Notes under the pieces: model-generated
Told to the model about the DNA's origin: nothing
Database searches by the model: none
What the model saw: the letters and a program-made list of their open reading frames with translations, nothing else
Assembly: GCA_905479535.1 (NCBI GenBank)
Contig: CAJQMW010000567.1
Coordinates: forward strand, 1 to 12,105
Length of the DNA stretch: 12,105 nt
Reading direction: 5' to 3'
Source: an uncultured Maribacter sp.
GTDB taxonomy: Bacteria; Bacteroidota; Bacteroidia; Flavobacteriales; Flavobacteriaceae
Position numbers and translations under genes: made by a program
Shown: positions 1 to 6,000 of the stretch, piece after piece
Position numbering within the stretch: the stretch's first letter is position 1
How the letters are laid out: each line of letters starts with the position of its first letter

Positions 1-1441
1 CCAGAAGTTCTGTGGATAATTGCGTATCAACCGAATCAATGAGTGCATTAAGGTTTTTAATTTGAACGATCATTTGCTCCTCCAAAGCAATGAATTCTTG
101 TTGCCTCTTTTCTTGAACCAATTTAGCGTTCAGAACGTTCCTTATGGAAACCAAGCTTTGTGTGGTATACTCCGCAATTTTGCTTATAGCGGACAGGTTT
201 AATTCATCCAATAGAACAGGTTCAACGCCGGTCGATATTAAGCCGATATCCGATGGAATCCCATTTGGCCATAGGTGTGATAATAGTCTATTTCTAGAAA
301 CTAAAGGTAGCAGGTCTCTTTGCTGATATGCAACCAATTCACCAAGGGGTATGACATATTTTTTATGAATGGAGTCTACTGTATTATAAAGCGAAAGTGC
401 TTCATCATCCGACAATTTCAAAATGTTCAATTGTGTGTCCTCCAGAAACGACTGGCTGATCTCTTCCGATTTTGTGTAACTAAGTTGGATGGCCTCAAGC
501 TGAACCCTTTCAATGGAGTCTAGGGGAAAGTAGGGAACTTTCACTTTAAATTCTGGTAGGAATTTGGATTTTCCAAGGGCCGATAAAATAGCATCGATAT
601 CCTGGTAGTATGACGCATTCTCTGCTAAGAGTCCGGAAATATCACCGCCCAAGGAGTCTTTTTCCGTTTTTTGTTGAAGTGCCAACAATTCTATAAATCG
701 CTCGTCCAGATTAATAATCTTTGCGCTCGGGAGCGTGTTTGGATAAATTGACATCCTCTGGGATTCCCCATCCGTTCCCCTATTGATTTCCGTTAGCCGT
801 CCATTGGTGAAATACCAACTCTCTACTGCACCAATTTCATCTTTTGAGTACAAGGTCCACTCATCGTGGGCCAGTCCGTCCCTTAAAAATCGGCCCACCA
901 GGGTAGATTCCTCATTCTCTATTTGAAAACTTTTCTGTGGAATCCCTCTATCAAATTCGATACTACTCTTAAAGAGGGTTTGTTCTATTTCTGAGTTTTC
1001 AATTTTGTTCTTGACAAATATCCAAGTGCCATCGGGTTTACCCATAAGCATAGCACCACTTGACTCTTGTTGGGTACCGCTTACGTTTATTTTATATTGA
1101 TAACCTTCCACCCGCGTAAGGCTATCCGATTCAAATTGCCCAAATTGAAACAGCCATTCCCCCGTTGGGTAGTCATTATTAAAATTCCCGGAAAAAGAGA
1201 ATGTACTGTCTTTTTTTGCCAACAGCGCCCCGAGATTGGAACGCTGCATTCGGAAAGGACCATCAAGGATGGTATCGCCATCCACTATTTTATAGTGGTA
1301 GATGGCATTACCCTCATAGGAGCCGACTTTGAGCGTTCCGTTGTAAATTAAGTCTTCTTGACCTTGCGCGCCAGGCGTGCTGAAGAATGCGAAAAAAAGA
1401 ACTAACAGTAAGGATCCGCCATTTTTTGCGATGTGAAACAT
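1..1441 (-). CDS. Secreted MORN/YwqK-like repeat protein, C-terminus cut by window edge
   Basis: This is an open minus-strand frame of 480 codons from the ATG at 1441 to the left edge, so the N-terminus is complete and the C-terminus is missing. Residues 1-27 form a signal peptide: a hydrophobic core LLLVLFFAFF followed by an A-Q-G cleavage-type site before QED. The first half has several short Gly/Trp segments of the MORN_2/YwqK type: GNFNNDYPTGEWLFQFG at about 85-101, GKPDGTWIFVKN at 134-145, and GRFLRDGLAHDEWTLYSKD at 183-201. Residues about 240-480 are mostly charged and look helical, with Glu/Gln/Leu-rich stretches near 440-475 that could form a coiled coil. The product is therefore predicted to be periplasmic or surface-exposed. 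The family suggests a binding or scaffold role, but no catalytic motif is visible and the function is unknown. It lies 139 bp downstream of the DUF4251 gene on the same strand. I am confident it is a real gene and much less sure of the family. Confidence 0.85.
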   Translation of the reverse strand, partial: MFHIAKNGGSLLLVLFFAFFSTPGAQGQEDLIYNGTLKVGSYEGNAIYHYKIVDGDTILDGPFRMQRSNLGALLAKKDSTFSFSGNFNNDYPTGEWLFQFGQFESDSLTRVEGYQYKINVSGTQQESSGAMLMGKPDGTWIFVKNKIENSEIEQTLFKSSIEFDRGIPQKSFQIENEESTLVGRFLRDGLAHDEWTLYSKDEIGAVESWYFTNGRLTEINRGTDGESQRMSIYPNTLPSAKIINLDERFIELLALQQKTEKDSLGGDISGLLAENASYYQDIDAILSALGKSKFLPEFKVKVPYFPLDSIERVQLEAIQLSYTKSEEISQSFLEDTQLNILKLSDDEALSLYNTVDSIHKKYVIPLGELVAYQQRDLLPLVSRNRLLSHLWPNGIPSDIGLISTGVEPVLLDELNLSAISKIAEYTTQSLVSIRNVLNAKLVQEKRQQEFIALEEQMIVQIKNLNALIDSVDTQLSTELL

Positions 1442-1453
1442 TCGGCAAAAAAA

Positions 1454-1468
1454 CTAAATAATATTTAG
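1454..1468 (-). promoter_or_regulatory. AT-rich hairpin followed by T7, just before the 1441 start
   Basis: On the minus strand a perfect 6-bp inverted repeat (CTAAAT, three-base loop, ATTTAG) is followed directly by seven T residues (1447-1453). The run ends only a few bases before the ATG at 1441. It has the shape of an intrinsic terminator, but the stem has only one G:C pair at its base and would be weak. It could reduce read-through from the DUF4251 gene, act in the 5' leader, or be chance in AT-rich DNA. Confidence 0.25.
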
Positions 1469-1580
1469 ATGAAAGAAGGATTCATTAAAAAATAACTTTT
1501 GTCCGATTGATGGGCTATTTTCCAGAAAATTACTTGTTTTACAATGCTAACAGTGCTAGATTTTCAGGTTCAGGGATATT

Positions 1581-2129
1581 CTAACGCCCTTCGGGCTCAA
1601 TAATTTTACCTTCATAACGGATTGAAAAACGTTGGGAGCTATTAATATTAATATAACTGCTTAGATTGGGTAGGACAATCATATTCACCGAATAGTCTTC
1701 TGTCCTTTGGTCGGCAGAAAATGAAATTTCATATCGGTTCTTAGCTTCGTTATATTCCATTTCTAAATCATCAGGAACGGTCTCGAATTTAATCCCCGAA
1801 TCCCGACTGTTATAGTCTCCGCCCATTTGACGTTCTCCGTAATACGGAAGGTCTGCGCTAATGGTGTCCCCTTGCATACGAAGAAAACTAGAAAATCCCA
1901 CCAAATTGATACGCCCTGCATTGGAACCTATGGGCAGCAATGCATTGTAAACACTCTGAAGACTTACCGTGGTCGTGGGTAAAGCCCAATTTACCTCTAT
2001 TTCAAAATTCCTGCTTTTAATCAAATTAGCAAACTTTTCCCTTTCCCCACTTTGTAAACTCATTCTTGAAGCGGAAGAGCAACCGAAAAACAGCATTATT
2101 AACAGTATGCCAATTAAATGATACTTCAT
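1581..2129 (-). CDS. DUF4251 domain lipoprotein
   Basis: This encodes a 182-residue protein with a lipoprotein signal: a Lys at residue 2, a hydrophobic core, and FFGC with the lipidation cysteine at residue 17. The mature part matches my recollection of DUF4251, a small family found almost only in Bacteroidota: an N-terminal helix (about 28-40), the segment ADLPYYG (92-98), GIKFE (112-116), and a beta-rich C-terminal half ending in FSIRYEGKI. Its length is normal for the family. No catalytic residues are evident and the role of the family is not established. The start is the ATG at 2129, with an A/T-rich upstream region and no Shine-Dalgarno sequence, as is usual in this phylum. It sits alone between the terminator of the upstream operon and the gene starting at 1441, and could be co-transcribed with the latter across 139 bp. 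Confidence 0.85.
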   Translation of the reverse strand: MKYHLIGILLIMLFFGCSSASRMSLQSGEREKFANLIKSRNFEIEVNWALPTTTVSLQSVYNALLPIGSNAGRINLVGFSSFLRMQGDTISADLPYYGERQMGGDYNSRDSGIKFETVPDDLEMEYNEAKNRYEISFSADQRTEDYSVNMIVLPNLSSYININSSQRFSIRYEGKIIEPEGR

Positions 2130-2142
2130 GGATTTTTTCTTA

Positions 2143-2167
2143 TATGACTATTATGACTATCGGATAG
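2143..2167. repeat. Tandem 9-bp repeat overlapping an 11-bp palindrome
   Basis: TATGACTAT occurs twice back to back (2143-2151 and 2152-2160). The second copy runs into the palindrome CTATC-G-GATAG (2157-2167). The block lies 14-38 bases upstream of the DUF4251 start codon, where a regulator site or leader structure would fit. No regulator is known to me for this sequence, and it may be chance. Confidence 0.3.
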
Positions 2168-2207
2168 TTTGCACATGAAGTCAACTTTTGAGTTTTGTAA
2201 AAAAAAC

Positions 2208-2281
2208 GCCTCCCTCTATCCCTCCTTTCTAGGAGGGAAGAAATCGTTTCCCCTCTAAAAAGGGGGGATTAAGGGGTGTGT
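2208..2281. repeat. REP-like double-hairpin palindromic element
   Basis: Two C/G-rich hairpins face each other. The first has the stem TCCCTCCT (2219-2226) and AGGAGGGA (2231-2238) with a TTCT loop. The second has the stem CCCCTC (2250-2255) and GGGGGG (2262-2267, with one G:T pair) and the loop TAAAAA. The whole block is itself an imperfect inverted repeat about the centre GAAA-TCG-TTTC (2240-2250), so each arm is one hairpin unit. The high G/C content stands out from the AT-rich surroundings. Similar paired C/G-rich palindromes are scattered between genes in many Bacteroidota and resemble REP/BIME elements mobilised by RAYT transposases. No such transposase is in this window. It is an extragenic repeat with no coding content. 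Confidence 0.7.
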
Positions 2282-2471
2282 AGGCCTAAATTTAGTCGTA
2301 AATCGTATAATCCGGAAAAAAAGAGGATAACTTGATTGACGTGCCGACTACAAAAAAAGGCTATGTAACAAATCCTATAGTCATATTTTCTTAACTACCT
2401 TTAAAATAGCAAAAATAATACCAAGACTATTTCAAAAACCTCAACAAAATCCTTTTTCCCAAAAAATATTC
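2282..2471. other. Gene-free AT-rich intergenic stretch
   Basis: This is part of the 404-bp gap between the DUF4251 gene and the four-gene operon. Beyond the REP-like element to its left and the terminator to its right, I see no open frame worth calling and no RNA gene. One minus-strand TATTTTTG (2410-2417) fits the TAnnTTTG -7 consensus and could drive the DUF4251 gene. No TTG lies at the proper spacing, so I do not call it a promoter. Confidence 0.5.
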
Positions 2472-2502
2472 AAAGAAAAGCCCAATAGCTGGCTATGGGA
2501 CT
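2472..2502 (-). terminator. Intrinsic terminator of the four-gene operon
   Basis: Read on the minus strand, the arms AGTCCCATAG and CTATTGGGCT (2479-2502, one bulged T and one unpaired T) close a CCAG loop. They are followed by TTTCTTT (2472-2478). The hairpin begins about 31 bases after the stop codon of the PQQ-type dehydrogenase gene at 2534. Stem, loop and T-run all fit Rho-independent termination of the upstream operon. Confidence 0.8.
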
Positions 2503-2533
2503 TTCAAATACTAAAATAATATCTTCATTATCC

Positions 2534-3733
2534 CTACTTACTGGCAAGCTGATTTCCCTTATAACTCAACCGATAAATAGCATCGCCATAATCATCGGAA
2601 ATTAACATTGATCCGTCTTCCAAGAAAAGTATATCCACAGGTCTTCCAAATTGTTCCTGTGATTCTTCGTCCAGCCAACCGTCCAAAAAACTTTCATAAG
2701 CCACTGCTTCATTATCCTCCAATTTCACCAGTGCTATCCTATACCCCACTTTTTTACTTCTATTCCACGAACCGTGTTCGGCAATAAACGCATAGTCTTT
2801 ATACTTTTCCGGGAACATGGTTCCGGTATAAAATTTTACCCCAAGTGGAGCAACATGAGCTCCCAATGTCTGTACCGGTGCTACAAAATCCGAACATGGA
2901 CGCTGGTCCCCAAATTCCGGGTCCTTTACAACACCGCCGTGACAATAGGGGTATCCAAAGTGCTGACCAGGTTCCGTAATTCTGTTTAATTCACAGGGAG
3001 GTGCATCATCCCCCAACATGTCCCTACCGTTATCCGTAAACCACATTTCTTTAGTCTCCGGATGCCACGTAAAACCTACACTGTTACGCACGCCTTTGGC
3101 ATAAATTTCCCTATTGGAACCATCGGGATCCATTCGGGTAATGGTCGCGTACCGTTCGTCCACAACGGTAGAATTACAAATATTGCAGGGAGCACCTACT
3201 GGTACGTATAATTTATCATCTGGACCAAAGGCAATATACTTCCAACCATGATGGAATTCTGTGGGATAATCATCGTAAACTACCGTAGGTTTGGAGAGAC
3301 TATCCAACTCGGATTCAATATTATCATATCGTAACAGTCTTCCAACTTCCGCCACATAAAGACTTCCATCTCGAAACGCGATACCATTGGGAACTTCTAA
3401 AGTAGTATCCAATACAATTACATTATCGGCTTTGTAATCGTTATCACGGTCTTGAATGGCATACACCGTATTTTCATTCCGCGTACCAACGAACAAGGTC
3501 CCGTCATCGCCCATTGCCATGGACCGGGCACCATCTATGCTATCTGCATAGACCTCTATTTTGAAGCCCTCTGGAAGGTTTAATTTCTCAATAGGTAATT
3601 TGGAAATGGGTTCATCATATTGAACAAGAACCTCGGGTTCGGCCGCCCTTTCCGTTTTTTCTTTACAACTTGCCGTAAAGAGGATTAAAAGAACTAGGAA
3701 ACCAATTTGTTGAAGGGAAAGGCTGTTTTTCAT
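2534..3733 (-). CDS. PQQ-dependent sugar/sorbosone dehydrogenase-like lipoprotein
   Basis: This encodes a 399-residue exported protein. A lipoprotein signal ends at TASC, with the lipidation cysteine at residue 23. The rest fits the six-bladed beta-propeller of the soluble PQQ glucose/sorbosone dehydrogenases. Blade-type motifs recur, including AMGDDGTLFVGTR (73-85), GIAFRDGSLYVAE (117-129) and DILFLEDGSMLISDD (367-381). Signature segments are FHHGW (160-164, with the likely catalytic His), VGAPCNIC (179-186), GVRNSVGF (214-221), WFTDNGRDMLGDD (231-243) and GRPVD (363-367). The CNIC cysteines and those at 247, 264 and 280 may form disulfides. Such enzymes oxidise sugars or aldehydes in the periplasm and pass electrons to the respiratory chain. 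No pqq biosynthesis gene is in the window, so cofactor supply is unknown. It is the last gene of the operon, starting 7 bp after the TIM-barrel gene and followed by a terminator. The substrate is not predictable. Confidence 0.88.
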   Translation of the reverse strand: MKNSLSLQQIGFLVLLILFTASCKEKTERAAEPEVLVQYDEPISKLPIEKLNLPEGFKIEVYADSIDGARSMAMGDDGTLFVGTRNENTVYAIQDRDNDYKADNVIVLDTTLEVPNGIAFRDGSLYVAEVGRLLRYDNIESELDSLSKPTVVYDDYPTEFHHGWKYIAFGPDDKLYVPVGAPCNICNSTVVDERYATITRMDPDGSNREIYAKGVRNSVGFTWHPETKEMWFTDNGRDMLGDDAPPCELNRITEPGQHFGYPYCHGGVVKDPEFGDQRPCSDFVAPVQTLGAHVAPLGVKFYTGTMFPEKYKDYAFIAEHGSWNRSKKVGYRIALVKLEDNEAVAYESFLDGWLDEESQEQFGRPVDILFLEDGSMLISDDYGDAIYRLSYKGNQLASK

Positions 3734-3740
3734 AACGTGA

Positions 3741-4664
3741 CTATAAATATTTCTTCAGATTCGTTTTAAAATAGTTAGCACTATCCGTAATACTTTGGAT
3801 AGAGTTTTGAGCAAAGTTACCGCCTTGCTCCAAATAATAGTATTCCAAACCAGATTTATCCAGTTTGGGAAGCATGGAAATATAATCAATTGACCCGTTA
3901 CCAAGCTCGGTATAGTCCCTGGTAACCTTGTCCATGTCCTTTATATGCCACATAACGAAGCGTTTAGGTTGTTCGGCAATCAATTCCGCAGGACTTAATT
4001 TTGACGAATGTACCGCCCAATATAGATCCAATTGCAATTTTACAAGATTGGGGTCGGTTTGTTTCATTATCATCTCATATCCAGTTTGACCTTTATAATC
4101 CACAAATTCAAATTCAAAATCATGATTATGGTAGGCAAAGCCAAGACCTGCTGCAGTAACCCTCTCCCCTATTCTATTTAGCAATTCCGGGAGTTTTTTA
4201 AAAGTTTCAAGGTCTCTGTGTTCTGGTGCCATCCATGGCCAAGTAATGTAACTATGGTTTAGACTAGAGGCTCCTTCTATACAAGCGTCAATGTATTTGT
4301 CCAGTTCGGCCACGTTGGAATTTAGATAATCCGAAAAGGCGTAATGACAACTTGACGAACTTAATCCTAAATCTTCTAATATTATCCTGAACTCATCCGC
4401 TCTATGCCCATAGTAGCTAATTGTATCGGGATCAAACCCGTAGAGTTCTAAGTCCTCATACCCAAGTGTCCGAACTATTTTGAGACTTCCAATGAGGTCT
4501 TTTTCCATCGCATCTCGAATGGTAAAAGCTTGCAGTCCCATTTTATAGGTTGACTTTGTATTCATGGAAAAAATGCAATTCGGAAGTAAAGAAACGGTAA
4601 TTGCTACACCGGTTTGTTTGGCGAATGTTCTTCTACTTATCATGCGATTTTGGATTAAGGTCAT
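3741..4664 (-). CDS. Tat-exported sugar phosphate isomerase/epimerase-like TIM barrel
   Basis: This encodes a 307-residue protein with a twin-arginine signal, ISRRTFAKQ at residues 9-17, followed by a short hydrophobic stretch. It is therefore predicted to fold in the cytoplasm and be exported. The mature part fits the xylose-isomerase-like TIM barrel (AP endonuclease 2 superfamily). Candidate metal ligands sit where the family has them: Glu73 in LELYG, His179/His181 in YHNHDFEFE, Asp213 in LQLDLYW, His240 in WHIKDMD and Glu279 in YYLEQ. GNGSID (256-260) is also typical. Related enzymes isomerise or epimerise sugars, inosose or keto-sugars with a divalent metal. The first ATG is used because AGAGG lies 6 bases upstream of it. 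The ATG at residue 8 would give a shorter Tat leader and cannot be excluded. The gene lies 38 bp after the FAD oxidoreductase and 7 bp before the PQQ-type dehydrogenase. The exact reaction is unknown. Confidence 0.87.
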   Translation of the reverse strand: MTLIQNRMISRRTFAKQTGVAITVSLLPNCIFSMNTKSTYKMGLQAFTIRDAMEKDLIGSLKIVRTLGYEDLELYGFDPDTISYYGHRADEFRIILEDLGLSSSSCHYAFSDYLNSNVAELDKYIDACIEGASSLNHSYITWPWMAPEHRDLETFKKLPELLNRIGERVTAAGLGFAYHNHDFEFEFVDYKGQTGYEMIMKQTDPNLVKLQLDLYWAVHSSKLSPAELIAEQPKRFVMWHIKDMDKVTRDYTELGNGSIDYISMLPKLDKSGLEYYYLEQGGNFAQNSIQSITDSANYFKTNLKKYL

Positions 4665-4702
4665 ATTTAACCTCTTTCACAAATATAAACTTTATAACGG
4701 TG

Positions 4703-5962
4703 CTACTTATTTATGACGCTACCCCTAATCGTATCAACTATCCCTAAAGCCGCTTTCTCTCCACTAAGCATAGCAGCATTCAGGGAACCGTTCAGAAGAT
4801 AATCACCTGCCAAAAATACCGTATCCGTTAATCGAGTTTCAGATGGGCTTATGTCTCCCGCTAGGTGTTCCAACTTGGGCAGTGCTTTATTTATAGTATA
4901 GGTTTTAAGATACTTTAAGTCCCTAATATTACATTCATCCTCCAATTCTTTTTTAACTTGGGTAATGAGTTCAGACTCCGAAAAATTGTGGGACTTGACC
5001 ACTGTTACCGATAATAGTTCTTCTGGTCCGGACTTTTCCGTAGAAAGGGTTTTATGGAAAAAGATATTATTGATAAATGTGCCCTCGCTCGGAATTAACC
5101 CTATTAAAGGCCTGCCATCCCCATTTTTGGGCGTTGTAAAATATAGTGTTTGGCAAGACTTCCATGCAATCTCTTGATTACGCATATTATTAAAAAAATC
5201 AGAGCTTTCTGTCGCCAGAACGATATAATCTACATGTTTGGAGCTTCCATCGGTAAAATTAAGTTTCCCGTTCTCACAGCTCTCTAGGGTCGAATTTAAT
5301 TGAATTTTGGTCCTCTTTAATTTGGCCAATAGCTGATTAGGAATTGCTCCAATCCCTGAAGTGGGCAAGGTTGCATGGCCTGTTCCGAACATCTTGTAGA
5401 CAAATTCAAACATCCTCGACGATGTATCCAATTCCGTTTCAAGGAATATTCCCGTAAAAAAGGGTTTAAAAAAGTTGGTAATAATTTCATCACTAAAACC
5501 TCTACGCCTTAAATACTCCAAGGTCGTAACCTCTGGTCCGTCAAAAATATCCGAAATTGTCTTTTTCTTGAGTTCTGTATTCAGCTTTAAGATTCTGAAC
5601 TTATCGGAAAGCGTACCAATACCAGAGGTAAGTGTAGGAATTAGTAGGGATAAATTCCGCAATGGATCACCAATTATCTTTTTTCTACCACTCTTAAATA
5701 TGAAAGCACCAGGAAGGAACTTTGCTAAATTAAGGGCTTCATAGTCCAGGTATTTTTGCGCCATTGGATAGGCATCCAGTAAAACCTGAAATCCATGGTC
5801 CAGTTGATAACCGTCCATTATATCTGTTTTTACCCTACCGCCCACACGCTCTGTCTTCTCGAAGAGCAACGGGGAAAATCCGTGGTTCTCCAAGACCAAG
5901 GCGGCGATTAAACCACTTACGCCAGCCCCTATGATGGCAATTTTTTCTTTTTCATTGTTCAT
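4703..5962 (-). CDS. FAD-dependent amine oxidase / phytoene-dehydrogenase-like oxidoreductase
   Basis: This encodes a 419-residue flavoprotein of the amine oxidase fold (also seen in protoporphyrinogen oxidases and phytoene desaturases). The N-terminus has the Rossmann dinucleotide motif IIGAGVSG (10-17), a Glu at residue 35 suited to the adenosine ribose, and the RVGGRVKT motif (39-46). LDHGFQVLLDAYP (54-66) is characteristic of one widespread subgroup. The C-terminal FAD-binding segment VFLAGDYLLNGSLNAAMLSG (382-401) is intact. The length is normal and no residue loss is obvious. There is no signal peptide or membrane anchor, so the enzyme should be cytoplasmic, unlike its three operon partners. 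Subgroup members are often annotated only as FAD-dependent oxidoreductases, and the substrate is unknown. The gaps are 38 bp to the amidohydrolase gene upstream and 38 bp to the TIM-barrel gene downstream. The ATG at 5962 is the first start in the frame after the preceding stop. Confidence 0.88.
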   Translation of the reverse strand: MNNEKEKIAIIGAGVSGLIAALVLENHGFSPLLFEKTERVGGRVKTDIMDGYQLDHGFQVLLDAYPMAQKYLDYEALNLAKFLPGAFIFKSGRKKIIGDPLRNLSLLIPTLTSGIGTLSDKFRILKLNTELKKKTISDIFDGPEVTTLEYLRRRGFSDEIITNFFKPFFTGIFLETELDTSSRMFEFVYKMFGTGHATLPTSGIGAIPNQLLAKLKRTKIQLNSTLESCENGKLNFTDGSSKHVDYIVLATESSDFFNNMRNQEIAWKSCQTLYFTTPKNGDGRPLIGLIPSEGTFINNIFFHKTLSTEKSGPEELLSVTVVKSHNFSESELITQVKKELEDECNIRDLKYLKTYTINKALPKLEHLAGDISPSETRLTDTVFLAGDYLLNGSLNAAMLSGEKAALGIVDTIRGSVINK

Positions 5963-6000
5963 AGGTTAAAAATAGCACTTAGAACCAAGTGGAAAAAGAA

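Noticed and set aside
1067..1351. Open plus-strand frame of 94 codons
   Set aside because: It is antisense to the long secreted-protein frame, which has a signal peptide and repeats and is clearly the coding strand.
1517..1530. Palindrome ATTTTC-CA-GAAAAT, considered as a terminator for the DUF4251 gene
   Set aside because: The stem is short and AT-rich and no T-run follows on the minus strand.
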